Below are positions 1-6,993 of a stretch of 24,282 nt of DNA, one piece after another. A program made the position numbers and the translations under genes. Positions within the stretch are counted from its first letter, which is position 1. Every line of letters begins with the position of its first letter. The notes under the pieces are model-generated. The model saw nothing but the letters and a program-made list of their open reading frames with translations, had not been told where the DNA came from and searched no databases. The stretch comes from UBA12478 sp964513275 (GTDB taxonomy: Bacteria; Patescibacteriota; Patescibacteriia; UBA9934; GWF2-40-263), in the NCBI GenBank assembly GCA_964513275.1, contig CAZELN010000015.1:1-24282 (forward strand). The letters are read 5' to 3'.

Positions 1-1
1 C

Positions 2-559
2 CTTGGTTCGGATTCGAGCTCCCCATGGAGTCTCGCGACAACGATTCCAAGTTCCATCAGCCGTGGCGTACACACGCTCAAAGTCGTTGCCTACGACGAC
101 ATCGACAACAGTGGGTCAGACACTGTGACGATTGAGCTCAATGCCGATGCGGGAAGTGAAAGTCTCGAACTGATCGACCCAAAAAATGGACAGACGATCG
201 AACGCCAGAGCGAGACCTACACGGTTGTTGCCTCACTCGAGAATCCAGAAGAGTATCGTTCTGTGAGTTTGTATGCTGAAGATCTCTCAACAGGTTCAAC
301 CTCTCTCGCCGATCAAACCTTAGATCCATCTTCCCCGTTCCTCACATTCGACTGGGCACTTCCAACGTCAGGCATATGGGCACTCTCTGCTCGAGCGATC
401 TCAGACGATGGTTCAACTGAGCTCTCGACCGCTGGTATCTTGATAGAAGTCATCCCAGGAAGCGAGTCAACTCCGGAGGAAACAACCGAACCAACAGAAG
501 GTGAACCAGCAACGGAGGAAAACATCTTCGTTCCTGAAACAGACCTGAACCTCTTCTAG
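2..559 (+). CDS. C-terminal part of an extracellular Ig-like-domain protein, possibly a penicillin-binding protein tail (5' end outside window)
   Basis: The reading frame is open from the first bases of the window to the TAG at 557-559, so this is the 3' part of a longer gene. The visible 185 residues show two beta-rich, Ig-like stretches. The first ends in a conserved-looking HTLKVVAYDDIDNSGSD segment. The second runs from about residue 60 to 145. A low-complexity Thr/Glu/Pro tail with repeated TEE/TEG runs and a short C-terminus (ETDLNLF) follow. Such domains sit outside the membrane. From memory, CPR class A penicillin-binding proteins carry similar C-terminal Ig-like modules, so a peptidoglycan synthase is the leading guess. 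No catalytic part is visible, and any large surface protein with Big-type domains would fit. It converges on the liv operon and shares a terminator with it. Confidence 0.6.
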   Translation, partial: LGSDSSSPWSLATTIPSSISRGVHTLKVVAYDDIDNSGSDTVTIELNADAGSESLELIDPKNGQTIERQSETYTVVASLENPEEYRSVSLYAEDLSTGSTSLADQTLDPSSPFLTFDWALPTSGIWALSARAISDDGSTELSTAGILIEVIPGSESTPEETTEPTEGEPATEENIFVPETDLNLF

Positions 560-567
560 ACTTCAAA

Positions 568-609
568 CAAAACACCACCACAGCTCAATGAGCAACAGGT
601 GGTGTTTTG
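568..609. terminator. Bidirectional intrinsic terminator between the surface protein gene and livF
   Basis: A perfect 12-bp stem (568-579 with 598-609, core AACACCACC/GGTGGTGTT) encloses an 18-base loop. It is bordered by A-rich sequence on the left and a T-run on the right, so it can stop transcription from both converging genes. The livF stop codon (612-614) lies in the right-hand T-run. Confidence 0.85.
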
Positions 610-611
610 TT

Positions 612-1316
612 TTACGTGAGGTATGCATCTCGCATCAGGTTCTCACTCTTGAGTTCTTGCGCAGTACCGGCGAAACGAATTGTGCCGGCAGCGAGGAGGT
701 AGCCACGATCGACGTATTGCAGAGCCAGACGCACGTTCTGTTCAACGACAATGATCGTTGTGCCAGCTTGTCGTAGAGCCTCGAGGGTTTTGAATGTCTC
801 GTGCATGAGTTTTGGAGAAAGTCCCAGCGACGGCTCGTCGAGCATCAGAAGTTCAGGCGTCATCATGAGACTGCGGCCGATGGCGAGCTGTTGCTGTTGT
901 CCGCCCGAGAGTGTCCCAGCTTGAGCGCAATGTTTTTCTCGCAAGGCTGGGAACGTCGTGTACACCTTTTCGAGGTTCGCCTGCATCGTTTCTTTGTGGT
1001 CGATGAGGTAGCCGCCCATCTCAAGATTCTCCTGCACGGTAAGCGTGGGAAACACCAACCGTCCCTGTGGCACGAACCCAATCCCCTCCTCAATGAGGCT
1101 GTGTGTCGGGAGAACCGAAACTTCACGATCGTGAAAAAAGATGTCCCCGCCTGTCTTGGTGGTAAGCCCGAAGACACTCTTGAGCACCGTTGATTTCCCA
1201 GCGCCGTTGGGTCCAATCAACACCACCATCTCGCCAGGTTCGACATCAAGACTCACGTTCTCAAGGACGTGTAAGTCGCCATAACCAGCCGTGAGACTTT
1301 TGATTGAGAGAAGCAT
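612..1316 (-). CDS. livF: Branched-chain amino acid ABC transporter, ATP-binding protein LivF
   Basis: A 234-residue cytoplasmic ATPase that would power uptake by the LivHM channel together with LivG. The Walker A motif GPNGAGKS is at residues 35-42, the ABC signature LSGGQ at 136-140, and Walker B LLMLDEP at 156-162. The H-loop region reads VEQN, as is usual in LivF rather than LivG. Length matches the family (about 230-240). The start is the ATG at 1314-1316, giving the typical N-terminus MLLSIKSLTAGYG. It is the last gene of the minus-strand liv operon. It is separated from livG by a non-transport gene and a small hairpin, whereas livF normally follows livG directly. Substrate specificity within the hydrophobic amino acid or amide group cannot be read from the ATPase. 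Confidence 0.93.
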   Translation of the reverse strand: MLLSIKSLTAGYGDLHVLENVSLDVEPGEMVVLIGPNGAGKSTVLKSVFGLTTKTGGDIFFHDREVSVLPTHSLIEEGIGFVPQGRLVFPTLTVQENLEMGGYLIDHKETMQANLEKVYTTFPALREKHCAQAGTLSGGQQQQLAIGRSLMMTPELLMLDEPSLGLSPKLMHETFKTLEALRQAGTTIIVVEQNVRLALQYVDRGYLLAAGTIRFAGTAQELKSENLMRDAYLT

Positions 1317-1325
1317 ACAAAGCCT

Positions 1326-1363
1326 TTGTCATCCTCCGCTATCAACAGTCGTCGGGATGACAA
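1326..1363. repeat. Intergenic inverted repeat of the GTCATCC/GGATGAC type
   Basis: A 9-bp inverted repeat (1326-1334 TTGTCATCC with 1355-1363 GGATGACAA) sits between the UPF0462-like gene and livF. It shares TCGGGATGACA (1352-1362) with the reverse complement of the element at 10809-10847, so both may belong to one dispersed family. It has no long T-run, so it is more likely an mRNA-stabilising or repeat element than a full terminator. Confidence 0.5.
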
Positions 1364-1364
1364 G

Positions 1365-1907
1365 TCAAAGTGAAACATTAGGGTATCTATCCGGTTGATG
1401 ATAATCGGGCTGCTCGCCAGGAACCGGTGAATACGCCAGAAACTGTCCGGCCATGATCGCGAACGCATTGAACGCGCGGAGGTTCTCGGGGATCATCTTC
1501 CAAGGAATAGTGAGTGAGCTCTTCCAAAGTTTCTCGCCCGTCTTTTCATAACGCAGAACCGGCGCGAATGACTCGTAGGCATCGCTTCGGTGACGAATCG
1601 AATCAAATCCGAGCGCAAGGAAATGCCCGCCGGCTCCCAGTTCGACCTCAAGGTACGAATGACCAGGACCAACCAAGAACAGCTCGACAACATCGAACTC
1701 CCACAACCCTTCGACACGGGACCCCATCGGAGTGTCTGGCACCTTTTGGTCATGAAGCATCGGTGCCTCAGTTCTCAAATGAATCCCTTCCTTCGTTTGA
1801 GAAAGAAAAACGTCAGCAGCGAGACGATCATCGGGACAGATCGAACCATCCCAGAGTCGATCGATGTGAAGATGAAGCTCTTCGGGGCTATGAGGAATAC
1901 GCATCAT
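1365..1907 (-). CDS. UPF0462 (C4orf33-like) / DOMON-CBM9-like beta-sandwich protein
   Basis: A 180-residue protein without signal peptide or membrane segment. I recognise the layout of the UPF0462/C4orf33 family: an N-terminal WDG motif (residues 19-21), LWEFDVVELFLVG, YLEVELGAGGHFLAL, a Trp-rich strand (KLWKSSLTIPW), and FNAFAIMAG followed by YSPVPGEQPDYHQPDRY. The fold is related to carbohydrate-binding DOMON/CBM9 sandwiches, but the family has no established biochemical function. Its ATG (1905-1907) overlaps the livG stop in an ATGA arrangement, so it is translationally coupled inside the liv operon. That suggests a role linked to the transported solute, perhaps as a sugar- or ligand-binding accessory, but this is guesswork. 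A second ATG follows immediately (1902-1904). Confidence 0.75.
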   Translation of the reverse strand: MMRIPHSPEELHLHIDRLWDGSICPDDRLAADVFLSQTKEGIHLRTEAPMLHDQKVPDTPMGSRVEGLWEFDVVELFLVGPGHSYLEVELGAGGHFLALGFDSIRHRSDAYESFAPVLRYEKTGEKLWKSSLTIPWKMIPENLRAFNAFAIMAGQFLAYSPVPGEQPDYHQPDRYPNVSL

Positions 1908-2644
1908 AGAGATCCAAGATAGGCTTCGAGAACTTTCTCGTCTTTAAAGACCGTTTCAGGAGAGCCCTGTGCAAGCAACTGTCCCTGATCCATAACCACC
2001 ACCTGATCGGCAACCGCCCGAACAAAGTCCATGTCGTGTTCGATGAGAAGAATGGTCTCGCCTTTGGCTTTCAGCTCTCGCAATAAATCTTTGAACTGTT
2101 CACGCAAGACTGGATTCACACCTGCCACAGGTTCATCGAGCATCAGGAACGTATGGCGATTGAGAAGCGCTCGTGCGATGTCGAATAATTTTTGTTGTCC
2201 GTAGGAAAGTTCCGTCACGAGCGTTTTTGGATCCTTATCGAGTCCGACAAAGTCCATCATCTCATGAATTTTTTTCTTTTCATCTGCGTCCCCGCCTGTA
2301 CCACGAAAGAACATCTTCCAAAAACGATCATCGTCCTCACGAAGAGCCAAAAGAAGATTATCTTCGATCGAAAGATTCTTAAAAAGCTTTGAGAGTTGAA
2401 ACGTGCGGCTGATCCCAAGCCGCGCACGTTTCCAAGAAGGAAGAAACAAGAGATTCTGTCCCTCGAAAACGACCGTGCCAGAGTCTGCCTCATGCAGGCC
2501 GCTCACCAGCTGAAACACCGTTGTCTTCCCAGCGCCATTGGGGCCAACAAGCGCCGTGATCGAGTTCTTGGCTACCTCAAGGCTCAGGCTATCCACCGCC
2601 TTCACTCCGCCAAATGATTTTGTGAGATTGGAAATCTTCAACAT
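1904..2644 (-). CDS. livG: Branched-chain amino acid ABC transporter, ATP-binding protein LivG
   Basis: A 246-residue ABC ATPase, partner of LivF. Walker A GPNGAGKT is at residues 34-41. The signature is LSYGQ (146-150), with the Tyr variant common in LivG. Walker B FLMLDEP is at 166-172 and the H-loop is IEHD (201-204). The LivG-type insertion between the Q-loop (TFQLSKLF) and the signature is present, around residues 105-130. The ATG is at 2642-2644, one base after the livM stop, and the gene ends in a 4-base ATGA overlap with the UPF0462-like gene. Both spacings imply one polycistronic message. No missing catalytic residue is seen. Confidence 0.93.
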   Translation of the reverse strand: MLKISNLTKSFGGVKAVDSLSLEVAKNSITALVGPNGAGKTTVFQLVSGLHEADSGTVVFEGQNLLFLPSWKRARLGISRTFQLSKLFKNLSIEDNLLLALREDDDRFWKMFFRGTGGDADEKKKIHEMMDFVGLDKDPKTLVTELSYGQQKLFDIARALLNRHTFLMLDEPVAGVNPVLREQFKDLLRELKAKGETILLIEHDMDFVRAVADQVVVMDQGQLLAQGSPETVFKDEKVLEAYLGSL

Positions 2645-2645
2645 A

Positions 2646-3509
2646 TTATCCTTCCAACTCTGCCCGCCCCATGATTCCGCGCGGTTTATACAAGACGATC
2701 AAGAGGAGCAACGCGAGCATAATCAAAAGACGAAGAGGTCCCACGTAGGCCGATGGGAGATCCAAAAATCGCACCGGCTCAAGCAGGAAAAACAGAACCA
2801 CGACCCCCAAAACCGTGCCACGCATGGAGGCCACGCCTCCGATCATCATGCCGGCGAGTGCCCAGATAAGCAGATCCAACCAAAACATTCCTGGGGAAAT
2901 AAACTGGACGAAGTGGGCAAGAAGCGCCCCAGCGAGCCCAACCACAAATCCGCTTACGGCCATCGCAATCACTTTCAACTTGAACACGGGTTTGCCTAGC
3001 GCTTGTGCCACTTCCTCATCGTCACGCACGGCTTCAAGCGCACGACCAAAGGGTGAGTTCACAAGTCGATCGAGGAACCAGAATGTGACGGCGGTGATCG
3101 CCCCAACAAGCAGAAGGTACATCGTATTGCTTGTGAAGCCTTCGGGACGAGGCACACCTGGAATTCCCAAAGTCCCGCGCGTGAGCGATTCCCAGTTCAC
3201 CAAGACAGCAAACACCACGAACATAAACCCAAGCGTTACGAGGGCGTAGTAATCGCCACGAATTTTGCGTGCGGGGATGGCCAGAAGTGTGGCAACGAGC
3301 ATGGTGAGCGTTGCCGCTCCCAAAAGGCCGACGGCAAATGGAAGACCTGCGGTCTTCATGAGAATCGCGCTCACGTACGCTCCGATCGCCATGAGTCCTA
3401 CATGACCAAGATTCAACAGCCCCGTGTATCCCACAACCAAATTAAACGAGAGCGACATCAAGATATAGATACCAACAAGTGACCCAAGATGGATGAGATA
3501 TGCGTCCAT
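2646..3509 (-). CDS. livM: Branched-chain amino acid ABC transporter, permease LivM
   Basis: A polytopic membrane protein of 287 residues forming half of the LivHM channel. The family hallmark GYTGLLNLGHVGLMAIGAY appears near the N-terminus. The mid-protein loop with EAVRDDEEVAQALGKPVFKLK matches the conserved EAA-like coupling region that contacts LivF/LivG. The C-terminus carries repeated hydrophobic helices ending in YKPRGIMGR. I start at the ATG at 3507-3509, one base after the livH stop. An in-frame TTG at 3531-3533 would add 8 residues (VVDEIFD) and overlap livH by 23 bases, and has less support. Confidence 0.9.
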   Translation of the reverse strand: MDAYLIHLGSLVGIYILMSLSFNLVVGYTGLLNLGHVGLMAIGAYVSAILMKTAGLPFAVGLLGAATLTMLVATLLAIPARKIRGDYYALVTLGFMFVVFAVLVNWESLTRGTLGIPGVPRPEGFTSNTMYLLLVGAITAVTFWFLDRLVNSPFGRALEAVRDDEEVAQALGKPVFKLKVIAMAVSGFVVGLAGALLAHFVQFISPGMFWLDLLIWALAGMMIGGVASMRGTVLGVVVLFFLLEPVRFLDLPSAYVGPLRLLIMLALLLLIVLYKPRGIMGRAELEG

Positions 3510-3510
3510 A

Positions 3511-4377
3511 TCAAAAATCTCGTCCACGACCAAAGAGTCCTGTGGGTTTTACAAGAAGAAAGACAAACAGCAAAACAAACGCCATCGCATTGCGCCAGGT
3601 GGATCCCAGGTACCAGACGCTGGCTTGCTCGACTCCAGAGAGAAGGAACGCGCCGGCAATAGCTCCCACCATGCTCCCAGGCCCACCGATGATTGCTGCG
3701 GTGAGTCCTTTCACAGCAATCATGACTCCCATGTTGGGATCAAGATTGAATTCCAATGTGTAGAGGATCGCCGCAATACCTCCAAGAGCGGAGCCAAGAA
3801 TGAATGTCCATCGTCGAACCATCCTCGTGTTGATCCCGAGCACTTCGGCAACGACTTCATTATCGGCCGTGGCGCGCATCGCTTTTCCAAAACGAGAGAA
3901 TCGAACGAACACACCCAGACAAAGAAAAAGAATCAAGGCGGAAGCAATAATAACGATTTGCAAGAATGAGATCGTCGCCCCAACCACATGGTAGATCTCC
4001 GTTGAAAATCCCAATGACTGCCCTTGGGCACCAAACAACAAAATGATCACCGCTGCGCACATCATGAGCATCGCGATGGTGGCAATGAGATAGCCCAGAG
4101 CCTTTGTCTTGCGTGCACGCAATGGTTCATAGACAAACTCGTTCATCAACACTCCTAAGATAATGGAAGCGAGAATGGCGACAAGACCAGCAACGACAAG
4201 GGGCAGACCCATATCACTGATCCACCAAAAGACATAGGCGGCAAAGGCGATCACCCCGCCATGAGCAAGATGAAACACGCGAGTGGTCGCGTAAATAAAA
4301 ACCAGCCCTGAGGCAATGAGTGCGTAAATCGAGCCTGTGATTAGTGTGTGAAACACCAATTGAACCAAAACATCCAT
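3511..4377 (-). CDS. livH: Branched-chain amino acid ABC transporter, permease LivH
   Basis: A 288-residue polytopic permease, the second channel subunit. It shows the LivH N-terminus (LVFHTLITGSIYALIASGLVFIYATTRVFHLAHGG, split here by helices), the coupling segment with AMRATADNEVVAEVLGIN, and the C-terminal VKPTGLFGRG. About eight hydrophobic helices can be seen. The ATG is at 4375-4377, only 9 bases after an extended -10 box (see 4387-4395) and downstream of an intrinsic terminator. The livHMG-x-livF unit can therefore be transcribed apart from livK. No SD sequence precedes it, so a leaderless start is likely. Confidence 0.92.
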   Translation of the reverse strand: MDVLVQLVFHTLITGSIYALIASGLVFIYATTRVFHLAHGGVIAFAAYVFWWISDMGLPLVVAGLVAILASIILGVLMNEFVYEPLRARKTKALGYLIATIAMLMMCAAVIILLFGAQGQSLGFSTEIYHVVGATISFLQIVIIASALILFLCLGVFVRFSRFGKAMRATADNEVVAEVLGINTRMVRRWTFILGSALGGIAAILYTLEFNLDPNMGVMIAVKGLTAAIIGGPGSMVGAIAGAFLLSGVEQASVWYLGSTWRNAMAFVLLFVFLLVKPTGLFGRGRDF

Positions 4378-4386
4378 AACAACGGT

Positions 4387-4395
4387 ATCTTACCA
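4387..4395 (-). promoter_or_regulatory. Extended -10 promoter for livHMG-x-livF (predicted leaderless mRNA)
   Basis: Reading the minus strand, TGG-TAAGAT (4395 to 4387) matches an extended -10 (TGn plus 4 of 6 of TATAAT). The livH ATG begins 9 bases further on, so transcription would start about 3 bases before the ATG. The -35 position falls in the terminator stem and shows no match, as is tolerated for extended -10 promoters. Confidence 0.5.
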
Positions 4396-4400
4396 AAACT

Positions 4401-4429
4401 AAAAGACAGGCACGAGAGGCCTGTCTTTT
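4401..4429. terminator. Intrinsic terminator between livK and livH
   Basis: An 11-bp perfect stem (4401-4411 with 4419-4429, core GACAGGC/GCCTGTC) with a 7-base loop. On the minus strand it is followed by TTTTAGTTTT. It would end most livK messages and allow a different dose of binding protein and channel, a common arrangement in solute-uptake operons. Confidence 0.8.
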
Positions 4430-4438
4430 TTGGTTGGA

Positions 4439-4537
4439 CTATTGAGCAAGAGGAACGAGCTCGCCTCCGATCACCTGCACGAGCGTCAACTCCACTTCCG
4501 CGTCGCCATTCTCATCAAAGTTGAACGTGCCGATCGA
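4439..4537 (-). pseudogene. Detached C-terminal end of livK in another reading frame
   Basis: These 32 codons and the TAG at 4439-4441 read SIGTFNFDENGD...VQVIGGELVPLAQ. This is the expected C-terminus of a LivK-type binding protein (family pattern GTFSFDENGD followed by a strand ending in FVPL). They lie one frame away from the livK reading frame, which instead stops at 4515-4517. The junction is within about 4537-4550. Removing one base there (for example one of the bases around GTCGATCGG) would restore one continuous protein. It is either a real mutation or a sequencing or assembly indel. Confidence 0.75.
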
Positions 4538-5555
4538 CAACTTGGTAGCTGAAGTATCCAGCAACGGCCTCTGGGTCTTCCCCAACCGCGCCAATCGCCT
4601 CAGCGAGGAGATAGACCGAGTCATAGGCGCTTGCGGTGAAGGCTGGGAATTCAGATGCGCTGCCGTACATTGTCTCAAATGCGGCAAGCATGGCAACAGC
4701 CTTTCCTTCTGAAGGAAGCAGAACCTCGGCCATGACTACCTCTTCATAGAGATTTGCATTTGCAGCAATGGCATTTCGGTCAAGCATGGAATTCACCGCA
4801 AAGATCGCCACGTTCATGCCACTCTCCTCAAGTTGTTTGAGAATGAGTTCACGCGAGACATTTGTCTGTGCGCTGACATACACCATTTGTGGGTTAGCAG
4901 CGCGCATCTTGGTAATAAGTGTTCGAAAGTCTGTCTCTCCTGTGTTGTAAGCTTCGTCAAACACGAGCTCGCCTTCGTAAGAAGCTTTGAAGGCTCCACG
5001 AACACCCTGTGCAAAATCGGTGTTCTCGGAAATGATCGCTGCACGACCAAGACCGTTCTCTTTGGCATAGGCGGCTACCATCTTTGCTTCAAAATCGTCA
5101 GATGGATAGGTGCGGAATACGAGATCCCCGGCATTCGTCACGTCAGGACTCGACACGGTTGGCGACAAGAGAAGCACGCGAGCCTCCTGCGTAATTGGAG
5201 CGGCCGCAAGTGTCTCTCCTGAACAAGTTCCGCCCAAGATAAACTTCACTCCATCAACGCCTACAAGTTTCTGTGTAGCTGTGGTGGCCGTGGCTCCATC
5301 ACATTTAGAGTCTTCATACACAAGCTCGATCTGCTTTCCATTCACCCCACCAGATGCATTGATTTCAGCAACAGCAAGGTCGTTAGATTTTTGAATAGCG
5401 GCTCCATATGAGGCGGCGTCGCCGGTGAGTGGTGTAAGGACCCCGATCTTAAGCGTGTTTGTTGATCCTCCTGTCACAGAGAAGTAGATCACCCCCAGGA
5501 TGATGAGCACTCCCCCAATCGCCCAAAGGAGTCCATTTTGTTTATTCTCGGCCAT
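4515..5555 (-). CDS. livK: Branched-chain amino acid ABC transporter substrate-binding protein LivK (frameshifted near 3' end)
   Basis: A 346-residue type I periplasmic-binding-fold protein (Peripla_BP_6, Leu/Ile/Val class). A hydrophobic N-terminal segment at residues 8-26 with no lipobox Cys suggests an uncleaved membrane anchor. It is followed by the family opening LKIGVLTPLTGDAASYGAA, the GGVNGKQIELVYEDSKCD segment, and the hinge-region ISENTDFAQGVRGAFK. The protein captures the solute outside the membrane and hands it to LivHM. The last residues (VVDRHVQL) are not family-like. The true C-terminus is found in another frame at 4439-4537, so the gene carries an indel. The ATG (5553-5555) lies 21 bases after the dnaN stop. 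A TAGAAT box overlaps that stop and could serve as a -10. Confidence 0.88.
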   Translation of the reverse strand: MAENKQNGLLWAIGGVLIILGVIYFSVTGGSTNTLKIGVLTPLTGDAASYGAAIQKSNDLAVAEINASGGVNGKQIELVYEDSKCDGATATTATQKLVGVDGVKFILGGTCSGETLAAAPITQEARVLLLSPTVSSPDVTNAGDLVFRTYPSDDFEAKMVAAYAKENGLGRAAIISENTDFAQGVRGAFKASYEGELVFDEAYNTGETDFRTLITKMRAANPQMVYVSAQTNVSRELILKQLEESGMNVAIFAVNSMLDRNAIAANANLYEEVVMAEVLLPSEGKAVAMLAAFETMYGSASEFPAFTASAYDSVYLLAEAIGAVGEDPEAVAGYFSYQVVDRHVQL

Positions 5556-5576
5556 AGATGCAAGGTGTTAAGAATT

Positions 5577-6713
5577 CTATTGTTTAATTGGCATTACGAT
5601 GTAGCGGTAGCTCTCGGTCACCCCTTTTGGGGTCAACTGACAGGGGTTACCTGGGTCGATCATCTCAAAGACCACTTGACCAGAAGAGATCGCTTGAAGG
5701 CCATCTAAGAGGTACCGGTAGTTTACCGTAACGGTGTTGGCCTGCCCAGAAACGTCCGCAGAGCAGTTGCTGGTATTTGCCCCCCGTGTGGCATCGGTGG
5801 CGCTTACAGAAAGTTGTTTTTGGTCTGGATCAAACCCAAGTGTCACATCAAAGAGTCCAGACTTTGAGAAAAGGCTTGTTGTTTTCACAGCTTTAATGAA
5901 ATCTTCTCTATCGATTATAGCCTGTGTTTGGAACTGCGCTGGAATAATTTGTCGGTAATCAGGATACGAACTGTCAATCGTCCTGGAGATGAGGTCAACA
6001 GACCCATAGGTAAACACAGCTTGAGAACCAGAAATAGTGAGTGTGAGCGATGAAGGTAGGTCAACGTCGTCCTTGAACACAGAAAGTATTCGATTAACCT
6101 CCGCCAGTGTCTTTGATGGAATTACGACATTCAACATCGTTGTTGACTGGTTGACAAGAGGGATCGTTGCTTCTGCAAGACGATAAGAATCAGTCGCTGC
6201 GAGAGTGAGACGACCTTCTGCGCCATGTTCCGAAAACTGGAAAGAAACCCCTGTTAACTCTGGCCTAGATTCGTTCGTCGCAACCGCGAATAAAATTTGA
6301 GAAAGGGTTTGTTTAAATTCTTGAATGGGAATTTGAGTGAAAAATTCCCCTTGAACACGTGGAATAAGTGGGAACTCAGAAGAAATTTGACCGTTGATGT
6401 TTGTCTTGTAGGTTCCACATTCAATATGAGCGGTCTGGTTGTCAGCGTCTATACGAACAACCTCATTAGGGAGGAGCGAAACGTACTCAAAAAAAAGTTT
6501 TGATGGAATCGTATACTCTCCTTGTTCGTCTATCTTTCCACGAACCACACAATTTATAGCGATCTCCAAGTTGGTTGCTGTAAACCGGATCGTTCCTCCC
6601 TCTGCTTTCACTAAAACGTTTTGAAGTATTGGAAGATTTACATTCTTTGTCATGAGATGACTTGTAATACTCAATCCTTGATGGAGGTTCTCTCTCGTAC
6701 AGGAAAGTTTCAT
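5577..6713 (-). CDS. dnaN: DNA polymerase III beta subunit (sliding clamp)
   Basis: A 378-residue clamp protein that encircles DNA and tethers the replicative polymerase. The N-terminus MKLSCTRENLHQGLSI, the segment NLPILQNVLV and the C-terminal YRYIVMPIKQ are characteristic of DnaN. The length fits the usual 365-380 residues with three similar domains (about 1-125, 126-250, 251-378). The ATG at 6711-6713 is preceded by AAGGA about 11 bases upstream, a weak SD. The position directly after dnaA is the ancestral bacterial order. livK follows after 21 bases, so read-through from dnaN into livK is possible. Confidence 0.95.
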   Translation of the reverse strand: MKLSCTRENLHQGLSITSHLMTKNVNLPILQNVLVKAEGGTIRFTATNLEIAINCVVRGKIDEQGEYTIPSKLFFEYVSLLPNEVVRIDADNQTAHIECGTYKTNINGQISSEFPLIPRVQGEFFTQIPIQEFKQTLSQILFAVATNESRPELTGVSFQFSEHGAEGRLTLAATDSYRLAEATIPLVNQSTTMLNVVIPSKTLAEVNRILSVFKDDVDLPSSLTLTISGSQAVFTYGSVDLISRTIDSSYPDYRQIIPAQFQTQAIIDREDFIKAVKTTSLFSKSGLFDVTLGFDPDQKQLSVSATDATRGANTSNCSADVSGQANTVTVNYRYLLDGLQAISSGQVVFEMIDPGNPCQLTPKGVTESYRYIVMPIKQ

Positions 6714-6993
6714 ATCATCCGATTCCTTATTATTTTTTTAGAAGAGTAGGTAGAAAGAATTACAAGTAAAAGTAGGGGGTGTGGATCGTGAGGATAAGAA
6801 CCTTTTTTATCTCAATGTAGCTGAAAATTGTCTTGTGGATTTGTGGGCAAACACAGGGATGGTGTTGTGAACAGAACGGGGAAGGAACAGAAGAGGCCAT
6901 CACCGCGTTATCTGAGTATCTGTTGGAGCCCACGTTACCCGAGTGTTGTCCAGGGTGTTATCCGCAGCCAAACCCATCTGGATAGCTTGTGGA
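6714..6993. other. dnaA-dnaN intergenic region with DnaA-box-like sites; candidate oriC
   Basis: This 280-base non-coding gap is the longest in the window. It contains near-matches to the 9-mer TTATCCACA or its complement: TGTGGATCG (6780-6788), TGTGGATTT (6834-6842), TTATCCGCA (6958-6966) and TGTGGATTA (6988-6996, overlapping the dnaA stop). An A/T-rich stretch lies at 6728-6740. Bacterial origins often sit beside dnaA, so this is a reasonable oriC candidate, but every box has at least one mismatch. The region beyond the other end of dnaA also has two boxes. Confidence 0.5.

Noticed and set aside
801..1193. Plus-strand open frame opposite livF
   Set aside because: It is a shadow of the livF coding sequence, without family resemblance or start signals.
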